64,000 nucleotides of DNA, taken from positions 372,001-436,000 of the forward strand of contig JADNRY010000023.1 in NCBI GenBank assembly GCA_015501585.1, given 5' to 3'. The translations under genes and the position numbers were made by a program. Of the stretch, positions 56,191-64,000 are shown piece after piece (positions within the stretch are counted from its first letter, which is position 1; each line of letters opens with the position of its first letter). Source of the stretch: Rhodocollybia butyracea. Lineage: Eukaryota; Basidiomycota; Agaricomycetes; Agaricales; Omphalotaceae. The notes beneath the pieces are model-generated. The model was not told where the DNA came from, did no database searches, and was given only the letters and a program-made list of their open reading frames with translations.

Positions 56191-56356
56191 TGTTGGATAT
56201 TTATCCTGGGCTGCTCAATCGAGGCTGTGGATAAACACATATATACAAATGATGTGTAACTACAACCCTTGATAACAATCTAATAGTAGTCTTGAACCAC
56301 CATCTCAGAGCCATCTCAGAGCCATCTAAGAGTCTAGGAGTCTTCATTAACCAACA
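56191..56356 (+). repeat. 3' LTR of the copia-like gag-only element
   Basis: 166 bp, no difference seen from the 5' LTR. Confidence 0.95.
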
Positions 56357-56361
56357 TTATG

Positions 56362-56650
56362 TTGGGCACTCTACATGATTGTTTGCTCAAGACAATCATT
56401 TTGATTGTCCTTAATAGTAGGCAATCCAAATGATTGTCTTGAATTGGGCACTCTAAATGATTGTTTGCTCAAGGCAATCAAAATGATTGTCCTCAATAGT
56501 AGGCAATCCAAATGATTGTCTTGAATTGTGGGCATTCTAAATGATTGTTTGCTCAAGACAACCAAAATGAGTGTTTGGCAAAAAAACATCTAAATGATTG
56601 TTTTTTTCAAAAAATGATTGACTCAGACAATCATATCAATTGTTTTTTCT
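56362..56650. repeat. CACTA subterminal repeats, right, outer part
   Basis: About twelve copies of AATGATTGTC/T variants plus inverted ones; ORF 56371-56589 (minus) is only the repeat translated. Confidence 0.9.
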
Positions 56651-56664
56651 TCCCATAGTGCGCA

Positions 56665-57240
56665 AGGCTTAATGTTTTCATGATCAATTCAAGTGCTATA
56701 CATGAGCTAGAGTTTTAAACTTAGAATTCACCCTCACCTTGTAACGGCCCCTCTATTGATAGCATACAGAATTAACTTGTTGATCACCGTATTGGTACTG
56801 ATCAGCGCACCGGGTCACTTAAAAGATATGGAGTCGAATGAAATGCAATAGACATACCTACGTATTCCACTCTTAGCCGTATGAAGAAGCCAACACAGTA
56901 TCCCTGTAATCATGATATCACACAAGGCGGTGCCGGCTGCTTGCGTGGATGTGATTCTCTGAGTTTACATCAGGAAGACATGACAAATTATCAGTCGAGA
57001 CAAACCACTGTTGAATCCAGCCCGCTATATCGGCCAATCTTGAAGCTAAAAACAATTATTTCCAAACCAGATCAGCTGAAATCCCAGAAGGATTGAAGGG
57101 GATACGGACAAGAACACTATTTGTGCTTGAAAGAGAAACAACATGATAAGTTCATGCACGAATATCTAGGGGTTTTCATCTACCTATTCCTGCACCTAAT
57201 CATGGACCTATAAGCCTAGCAATGAAGAGTGCTATAAACA
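56665..57240. other. No gene recognised
   Basis: Unique sequence to the right of the CACTA element. A 71-codon ORF at 56881-57096 has no motif. Confidence 0.4.
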
Positions 57241-57850
57241 TCAAGGACTTACTTATTTGTACAAAGGATAGTATTACCTATTCATTTATTCAGGTCGATG
57301 TCAGCTTCTAAGTTTACTGTTTGAGGAGAATACTCGCTATAGGTGCTGTAAACCACATCTTTTGCTTTGGTAAAGCAACTAATCGCACAATTTATCAAAG
57401 CTGAGCAGACGGCCTGGGAAAAAGCCTGAGTACTTACCTTTCCAAATTCTTGTGGCAAAGAATCTAGAAACCATAGTCAGCATTGCGGTCTAGTTTATTG
57501 AAGTCTTACTTGCATTTGTGCTACAAATGAAGTCAAATACTTCATACTTCCCCTTGAGTCAAAAGATGGAAAAATAGCTAGTATGCTTACACCAAAGAGA
57601 AGGTCCACCTGTGTATATCTTCAGTAACTTGTTCCAGAAATCAAGCACCAAAAAGCCTACCCCACTAGTTCTGTAGCATTCAAAGTAGCATTTTCAGTAT
57701 TCCGCAAAGTGATCACTGATTATGGACTGTAGGACTTACACAATGACCTCATCTAAAAGATCTTTCCTACCAAAGCGGATAATGAAGTCGGTGTACATTT
57801 GGTGACTTATGAGAAAAATATGGGTGGTTGCAAATAAGCTTGATCGTTTC
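57241..57850 (-). pseudogene. Possible multi-exon gene relic, unrecognised
   Basis: The minus strand shows several GTAAGT-type donors in short succession (near 57742, 57511, 57438 and 57257) with coding-like pieces between: YTDFIIRFGRKDLLDEVIV, TSGVGFLVLDFWNKLLKIYT and AVCSALINCAISCFTKAKDV. Some intron distances fit the local 45-70 bp size; others are too short. No domain is recognised. It may be a decayed host gene. Confidence 0.3.
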
Positions 57851-59719
57851 CAATAGGATTAATGCAGGAATGCTTTAGTTGAAAGGGATGGGGGACACAC
57901 CCTATAAGGCCAACCTAACGGATACCAATTGCGTAAGTGAGACCTTGGACTATGTCAAGTAGTATATATATATATTACCATAAGCTTGGTAGATTGCGAG
58001 TCGTTGATGCTATGGAATCTGAAATACCAAACAAGCAGAAGCTGTGGTCCGAGGGTAAATGCTTCAATAGATATCACAATTTCTCTCAGACTCACCAGTG
58101 CTGCGCCGTGTAACCTGTGTAGGTATAAAGACAACTATCAAGTGGGACCTTGAAAAGCTACTTACCATACATCGAGAACATAAGCAATCCAATGACATCC
58201 CCAGGTCTCAGCAAATGTGGGTGTACCAGAAACCATGCTATATGATACTCAGGTGGGAGGGCCTAGCTGATATAGCATCACCTAAAGTTCAGCCTCATAT
58301 ATAGTTCGAAGCCTAATCTATCATGAGGAGTCACGCCTGTACTGACAGTATGTATTTGTACTAAGTATACTTAATCCAAACTTAATCAAGTCATACACAT
58401 GAGGAGTTCAATCTGTACTCGATCAAAGTTCGATACTCAAGCTTAACAAACTATTGTATAATTATGATAGGACGCTCCCGAGATACGGATGAACTTAAAC
58501 AGGTTCATGTCGTGAAGTTCGAGGCTAGTTTGACCTCCTACTTTGCGCCTCTAGATATAGCAAAGATATAGCAACGTGAGCCTCCGGGCCGCTGACACAC
58601 GAAGGCTTCCCTCCCTATATCATACTACTTTTTGAGACCCGAACCCTGTTATGAACTTACTAATGAACTTTAAGTGTGATTGAAAACGTAGGTTTGAGCC
58701 ACCGTATTAAATCAATAAGATCAATATCCATGCGGCGGTTGTTGGATAGCAAGAAAGGCATCACATCGATGGTGATCAATGACCGCCGTAAGCCAGCCAG
58801 CTTATGGGAGTTTGGAAAAAGCGGTCTTTGCGTCATTGTCGGTATTTGAGATAAGTGACTCTCGCCGTTCCGCATGCCATTCCGTGATGCATTAGGTCAC
58901 ATCTAGCTCCACAGGTTAATTTTACCATGGTGTTTAAGATAGATAAAAATATTGCAACCCCAGTGGAGCTGGAGCCACTTACGAAAAAAATCAATAGAGC
59001 TTTACAGTACTCAAGGTACTACATTGGTCCGTATTTTATTCGTCATACTACCGATCTTTGCTGTAGCTCAACCGCCCTAGCACTAGTACTGGTGAATTCT
59101 TGATTTCACAAAGTCGAAAAAAAAAACCCAATTTTGCTGATGCCCTCAGGCCGTCGTGAGCCTTAACAACTATCAAAAACAGAGCCTGCATATTGACTAA
59201 GCGCGTAAGTAACACCATGCCACATAGACCATGCATAACTATTAGTTCTGAGAGCTCTTTGTGTTAGTAGTAGGCATCATTAGTAGCTTTGGTAGTGCAG
59301 CAAGCACGAGATGTTAATTGCTTACAGGCTTCACGCTTCGTCCTTGATCCTTGGATGTGCTACTACCCAAGTACAATTATGTAAGCGCACTAGCTCCATA
59401 TAATCTGGCTTGTATACATTTTGACCCCCGATCAATCATCGTGGCGGAAGGAAGGAATGGTCGGGTGGTAAGGTCATTGGTGGAGTCCACTGAAGTTATG
59501 TAAAAGATGATCTGTTGGGAATAGATTCTCCAAAAGTAAATTATATATAATATGGGTTTGGAGCGCTCCAAATCTGAACTGGTTACATACTTATCTTTGT
59601 ACCTTTCCTGGCACTGTAACCATGCATTGTGGGACAATCAAGATATCATATCAAAACCCCAATTCTGCCAGTATGTATCATCAGCTAGAAATACCAACCT
59701 CCAACTGTGCAGACTCCAT
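57851..59719. other. Intergenic, no gene supported
   Basis: Contains a short (TA)n run near 57961 and unique AT-rich sequence. The in-frame extension upstream of the methyltransferase (from 59552) lacks a plausible start context and is probably leader. Confidence 0.45.
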
Positions 59720-60523
59720 ATGAGCACTTTGCTTCAGATCCCTTGTCTTGTTCTTGCTGTACCTTGCGTATATGTTTGCTGGATCCCGCCGACTATTGCT
59801 GAAGACAACGAGATTGTTGTTCAAGAGACGTTATTTACCCATTTAACTCATGCGGCAGGGTGGTTGAACCTGGTGAGCTGGGGCCTCTTTCGGAGCTATA
59901 CATCTGGGAGATCTAAACATGTATTTCGAAAGATTTTTCAGGGGTCAATCTACCTACTAAAGGCGATCATCATTGGTATGCTCTACATGCAATCTGGGAC
60001 TTCTGGCCATAGCAGGCCTGTTCAAGACTATGACTCTTCACTTTATTGGGGCGCCTCAGCACTCTGTCTCAATCATGATCCCACTCGATTGGCACAGCCG
60101 ACCCAACTATTCTATGGCGGATTTTTGTGCATGGTTATAGCTACCATTATACGACTCCAGAGCTATCATGCTATGGAGAACCAGTTCACCTTTGATGTGT
60201 CCCTTCGCAGTGGGCACAAGCTTATCACGGCAGGCCCGTATCAATATGTTCGTCATCCAGGTTATACTGGGTTTTTCTTAGTAGTGGCCAGTGGATTGGC
60301 TATGATCTACACTAAAGGCTCATGGTTGAGAGAGTGTGGAGCACTTGAATCCAGATTGGGAAAGGTCCTGGTAGCTGCCTTCATGACATGGTGGGTAAAT
60401 GTTGTGGTCCGTCTGTGGAGAAGAATTGAGACGGAAGATAAGCTCTTGAAAGCTAAATTTGGAACTCAATGGACGGAGTGGAAGCGAAAGGTTCCATATA
60501 AACTTATCCCAGCTGTCTATTAA
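59720..60523 (+). CDS. Isoprenylcysteine carboxyl methyltransferase (ICMT/Ste14)-like, 267 aa
   Basis: An integral membrane protein of the ICMT/PEMT superfamily. Members methylate the carboxyl group of prenylated cysteine at the ER using S-adenosylmethionine. The C-terminal catalytic core is clear: GPYQYVRHPGY (G172-Y182, cofactor-binding RHPxY), followed by a hydrophobic helix, then RIETEDKLLKAKFGTQWTEW and VPYKLIP at the end. Several hydrophobic spans lie at about 5-22, 130-150, 183-200 and 215-232. The start at 59720 (MSTLLQIPCLVLAV) places the first membrane span at the N-terminus, as in related fungal proteins, although the frame is open further upstream. Single exon. The true substrate is unproven, because fungi have several ICMT-like paralogues. 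Confidence 0.88.
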   Translation: MSTLLQIPCLVLAVPCVYVCWIPPTIAEDNEIVVQETLFTHLTHAAGWLNLVSWGLFRSYTSGRSKHVFRKIFQGSIYLLKAIIIGMLYMQSGTSGHSRPVQDYDSSLYWGASALCLNHDPTRLAQPTQLFYGGFLCMVIATIIRLQSYHAMENQFTFDVSLRSGHKLITAGPYQYVRHPGYTGFFLVVASGLAMIYTKGSWLRECGALESRLGKVLVAAFMTWWVNVVVRLWRRIETEDKLLKAKFGTQWTEWKRKVPYKLIPAVY

Positions 60524-60821
60524 TGCATCCAAGCGTCACACAGCAATTGTAATAAGCCTGCTCACATATAGAAATATGAATATGAATATGAATCTTGCAT
60601 TAGTCCAGGCAGCTGAAAGTCCAAAATAATCCTGGCACGGATCATGTGTTCCGTTTACTCCTGTACGTAAATGGAACTCAATGATCTTGCATGAGTCTCC
60701 AAGAAACACTGACATCATGATTGATGACCACTGAAATCCCATGAATATAGGTTTGCAGCTTGCATCTCAACTCCCACTCAACCTCGTAGCATCGGAACTC
60801 CTGCTGACGCCTTCCAGCTAG
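60524..60821. other. Intergenic region between two plus-strand genes
   Basis: 298 bp with a GAATAT triplet repeat near 60575-60590. It should contain the methyltransferase's 3' end and the hydrolase promoter; no clear motif is seen. Confidence 0.5.
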
Positions 60822-62117
60822 ATGATAGAGTCAACCTATACTCTGCCTGATGGCAGTCAATTTTTTTTCATAGACAGTGGTCCACCAAAGGACGCTACCA
60901 ATTATACCACAGTTATGATTCTTCACGGGAGTGCATTCAATGGTTGTGAGCTTCTCTTGCATTGTGATCGAGTCAGTTTTCTTTATTGAGACGTTGCTTC
61001 GTTATTTTCAGTCTCTTTTGAGAAAGTCCACAAATATTTCTTGAAAAATAACATCCGTTCGGTGGCATGGAATAGGAGAGACTATCGAGGGTCATCTGAG
61101 CTCACAGATGCAGATCTCGAAGATTTGAGGTTAGGTCGAAAGGATTTCTTAGATGGTCGTGCTGTTCAAATGGCCCAGTTCCTCGTTCTTTTTATTGAGA
61201 AGGAGCACATTATTAAAGTCAACTTTGAAGAAAATACTGGAGGAATTGCACTGATGGGGTGGTCAATGGGGGTTGCATCTGTTATGCCTTTTTTTTCCGA
61301 CCCAAGCCTGTTTGGTGAAGAGACCTACAACTTCTTGGAACCTTATATAAAGAATCTCATTCTGTTGGGTACATATATCTCATTTTTCCAGAATCCTTCC
61401 TGTTTGGAGACTAACATGTTTTTATAAGATCCTCCTGCTTCTTCGCTTGGCTACCCGGAGATCTGCAACCAGGAAATCTATGATCCTTGGTATGATCCTG
61501 AGTACCAAACACCAGAGGAGAAATTTCAAGGCTTTTGCTCATGGGTCAGCACTTATTATGACCACCCAAACCTGTCAATAAACTCTCCAACATTTGATGA
61601 ACTTAAGCATTCAAGTCAAGATGCGACTATTCTCAAATGGACAGCTGAGGAGTTCAGCTTATTTTACGATGAAAAGGCGGCAGTACGATCAGAATACCAT
61701 ATGTAGGTTTGATGTTTTGATATCCAGTGATTATATGTATTGCTTATACATATTTCCATGAGTAGGCGTGTCCCTCCAATGCAGTTTACTCTGGCAGAAA
61801 TGGTCCACCATGTCTTATTTGATGAAGCATTGATACAGAAATTCTTTCCCAAGGTGTCAGTTCTTTATATCTGGGCTGGCCGCAGTATTTGGCACTGTGC
61901 GTTAGGCGCAATTGAAGCGCAGAAGGCTTACAAGAGCTGCTATGAGAATGGATTAAGACCAAGAACTAGTGATTTCGCATTTGCTGAGCAATGCAATCAT
62001 TTTGTATGCTCCAATTTTGTCTTATGTCAAAATCAAAATTCTGAAACAATACTTTCTCAGATGCACTGTGACTATCCTGAGCAGCTTGCCGATATTGTGG
62101 CAAAGGGCATTCAGTAG
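60822..62117 (+). CDS. Alpha/beta-hydrolase fold protein, 349 aa
   Basis: Five exons: 60822-60945, 61012-61368, 61429-61702, 61766-62003 and 62061-62117; 350 codons with the stop and all introns GT-AG (57-66 bp). Markers are the HGSAFNG oxyanion loop near residue 36, WNRRDYRGSS after strand 4, the nucleophile elbow G-W-S-M-G (Ser126), and the C-terminal NHFMHCDYPEQL, where His330 or His333 completes the triad. No signal peptide is present. The substrate cannot be told from sequence; esterase or epoxide-hydrolase-like activity is possible. The intron-3 acceptor could alternatively be the AG at 61761-61762, which is 3 bp upstream and would add one residue. The 73 bp minisatellite starts 20 bases after the stop. 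Confidence 0.9.
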
Positions 62118-62136
62118 ATGTAGTAAAAGAACCATG

Positions 62137-62325
62137 TCTCTTGAAAAAGTGTGAAAATGGAATTTATGCACCTTCTGAAAAATGAAAATGGCCAAACACC
62201 AGATCAGTGTTTGTTGAGAAAGTGAGAGAATTGAATTTACACACTGGCTGAAACAGTGAAAATGGCCAAACAGCACGTCAGTTGCTGTTGAGAAAGTGAG
62301 AGAATGTAATTTACGCACAGACTGC
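62137..62325. repeat. 73 bp minisatellite, about 2.5 units (copy 4)
   Basis: Units as in the other copies (GTTGAGAAAGTGAGAGAAT, AAAATGGCCAAACAGCAC). Here it joins the hydrolase 3' end on one side and a truncated ubiquitin-like gene on the other, so it marks a module edge. Confidence 0.88.
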
Positions 62326-62404
62326 AATTTCCCCTGCGCATTTGCTAGGGTTTCTTGCTATTGGACCGGGGAGGGGTTAACTTTGTTTGATGACTTCTTT
62401 AATT

Positions 62405-62626
62405 CACTCCAGATGAAGTTGTACTGGAAGTCATGGTCAGTAGATGATTAGAGTAGTTCCACTGTTCATTCACCGTAACATGATCCTGAGTCATCATCAA
62501 GCCAGGTACAGCTGTCTTCATAGTAGTACTAGCAATGCTTTTCGCAATGGAGTATCTTGGTATACTGTCACGATTAGACTTCTTCCAGTGGCCAATAGCG
62601 CTGAGGATGTCTTTGATACTATCCAT
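62405..62626 (-). pseudogene. Ubiquitin-like gene fragment, copy 4 (exon 1 only)
   Basis: The minus strand from ATG at 62626 reads MDSIKDILSAIGHWKKSNRD, then SIPRYSIAKSIAST…VTVNEQ, clearly paralogous to residues 1-55 of the intact gene. After about 65 codons the homology stops, exons 2-6 are absent and the minisatellite lies close by. An internal deletion between exon 1 and the minisatellite explains this. Confidence 0.8.
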
Positions 62627-62629
62627 TAC

Positions 62630-64000
62630 AATGAGTGAAAGCGGAAAACGGTCGAGAGGTGAGTGCGTAAGGAAGCACAAAAAGGTGGCAAGACAATCTC
62701 ATGGAGCTCCCCATATCGTCGATAAAAACAGCTTTTCCAAGGGAGATTGCCGGATAACTCCATAACTCCACAAGTTACAACTCCAAAGATGATCATGCCC
62801 CGAACTCTATTGCTCATGTGCGCACAAAAGGCTTGCCTACCGGAGAGCAAGACAGACTTAGCAAGTACTACAGAGAGAAGAGCGAGAATTTACCCTTATG
62901 TATTGAGCCTCTAAAGCGGAAAGTCAGAGACATTCGCAATAAACCATGCACACCAGCTCGGACACAAGACTTAACCACGATGCAAGCTGTTTTTCATGTG
63001 TATGATACAAGAGCGAGTTTTACACGAGGACTCTAAAATGGTTACATATGTTTGAAAACGTTTGAATGGCGAGAGGTTGATGAAGGACAAAAATCTATCA
63101 ATTCTGGGGAGCAGATTGAATCGACTATCCCAAAGGAAAAAATACCGGTGCTTGGACAATTGGACACGGCGAGCGAGAGAAAGGAGAGGTATCAACTGTA
63201 GATCCATCTTGTTTATACTTACAGTGATTGAAATTGCATCGGACCGGCAAGTACTGATTGAAGTAAACGTCAGCATTCATTGAAAACGGTGAGCAATAAT
63301 GACTTGAGACACGCACAGTAACGCCACCGTGTTTACTGAACCATATAGCTGATCCCCTTTGACAGCACGTCACCGTCAGCAAAACCACAGACAAAATATG
63401 TATTATTGAAAGGAATCGTAGCACCTGAACGTTGAACGCTATACTAGGCGTCATGTACTTAGTATATCCTTCAACTGAGCGATCTCGGGAGACGATCCAA
63501 GCGCGAGGCAAGGAGGTGTTGCGACTGGGACAAATTTGAGGATCGCAGTGTAGGCCATAGACGTAGTATGAGGTATTAACAAAAACACCGAACCTTGTCG
63601 TAGTCGGCATGACGATCCCAGTAGCAGGAACTGGAGTGGGTACGTGGAGAGTTTTAAACAGGGTGCAAAGAGGAGAGGGTGTTGTATATGCTGCTGTATC
63701 TACCACACTAAGCATCGGTGTAATGCTTATCTAGTACCCAGCAACGCCATACCAAAAACATTCTCAGTGAATGATGCGTAACCTTGAGATCAAAGGATCA
63801 ATCGAAGGTAGGCGGGGACGTGAGCGCAAGCGTAACTGTTGGAAGAACTGAAAAAGCGGACCCGTGGTAACATTGATAATCCGTGATTCGTGAAGCACTG
63901 TCGCTGTCGATATGCAGGCCAACAAATGAGGCTTAACAGAAAAGTAGATTGAGCAGTGAGCACGTGTAACTCGAGGTCAATGTGGACATGGAGTAGATCG
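62630..64000. repeat. Conserved noncoding block, module copy 4, running off the window
   Basis: Homologous to 30262-31500 and 42362-43990. The repeated GGAGCTCCCCATATC / GGAGCTCATACC edge, TACAGAGAGAAGAGCGAGAA and AAGGTAGGCGGGGACGTGAG are recognisable. The ORF 63715-63125 on the minus strand (196 codons) spans it but is not kept open in the other copies. Gene Y would be expected just beyond 64000. Confidence 0.6.

Larger units (their letters stand above)
54738..56356 (+). mobile_element. Gag-only (TR-GAG-type) LTR retrotransposon, 1,619 bp, copia-like
   Basis: The two 166 bp LTRs (54738-54903 and 56191-56356) look identical base for base, starting TGTTGGATATTTATCC and ending TTAACCAACA. A 5 bp duplication, TTATG, flanks it (54733-54737 and 56357-56361). 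A primer-binding site follows the 5' LTR and a polypurine tract precedes the 3' LTR. Between them is one intact gag ORF of 365 codons and nothing else. All cis signals for reverse transcription are present but no enzyme is encoded. It lies in the right subterminal repeats of the CACTA element. Confidence 0.95.
47796..56660. mobile_element. CACTA (En/Spm-type) element, 8,865 bp, no recognisable transposase
   Basis: The left end is CACTACGGGAAGGAAAAACA; the right end inverted is CACTATGGGAAGAAAAAACA. The flanking bases CGCA are the same on both sides (47792-47795 and 56661-56664), consistent with the 3 bp CACTA duplication plus a chance match. Both ends carry dense subterminal repeats of ATGATTGTC, in direct and inverted orientation, as expected for transposase binding. 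The centre contains a GC-rich tandem repeat and a solo LTR, and the right subterminal region carries a gag-only retrotransposon. I found no TNP2-like transposase, so this copy is probably non-autonomous. Confidence 0.8.

Noticed and set aside
63125..63715. 196-codon minus-strand ORF
   Set aside because: The homologous stretches in module copies 1-3 do not keep this frame open, so it is likely chance in noncoding sequence.

Overview
This window reads as nuclear DNA of a mushroom-forming basidiomycete (Agaricomycete). The evidence is the short GT-AG introns (about 50-65 bp), the protein families (Agaricomycete-type GH18 chitinase, ICMT-like methyltransferase, alpha/beta hydrolase, and a ubiquitin-like-domain protein with a C4 zinc ribbon), and a dense load of fungal transposons. 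There are no prokaryotic operons, no CRISPR array and no rRNA. Most of the window is accessory DNA. Only four host-type genes look intact: a ubiquitin-like/zinc-ribbon protein (28764-30258, minus, six exons), a GH18 chitinase (38910-39832), an ICMT-like methyltransferase (59720-60523) and an alpha/beta hydrolase (60822-62117, five exons).

Layout. 250-6314: a PIF/Harbinger-type MITE next to a 5.7 kb PIF/Harbinger element. Its accessory Myb/SANT-like gene was split by a copia-like insertion, and its transposase is broken. 6316-9100: gypsy gag debris holding a foldback element, followed by a 613 bp Mutator-like MITE with a 10 bp target duplication. 9177-20000, 27005-36860, 36895-38420, 40699-46300 and 62137-64000: five copies, some partial, of one low-copy genomic module. 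Its parts, in order, are a 73 bp minisatellite, a minus-strand ubiquitin-like/zinc-ribbon gene, a conserved noncoding block, and a plus-strand orphan gene that I call Y. One copy of the first gene is intact; every copy of Y is broken. Insertions into the module include a 213 bp solo LTR, a 3 kb hAT-like element with arms of over 0.8 kb, a gag-only LTR element and a MULE-like MITE. 47796-56660: a CACTA element of about 8.9 kb with subterminal repeats. It carries a solo LTR and a second gag-only LTR element whose two LTRs are identical. 59720-62117: two ordinary genes, directly followed by the fifth module copy.

The most interesting content is (a) two structurally complete LTR retrotransposons that encode only GAG, one gypsy-like and one copia-like, both apparently very young, and (b) the duplicated module that pairs the ubiquitin-like/zinc-ribbon gene with a 73 bp minisatellite and gene Y. 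Module (b) looks like a birth-and-death family; a role in cell death or non-self recognition is only an inference from the domain types.

All homology calls come from reading motifs by eye. No database search was run.
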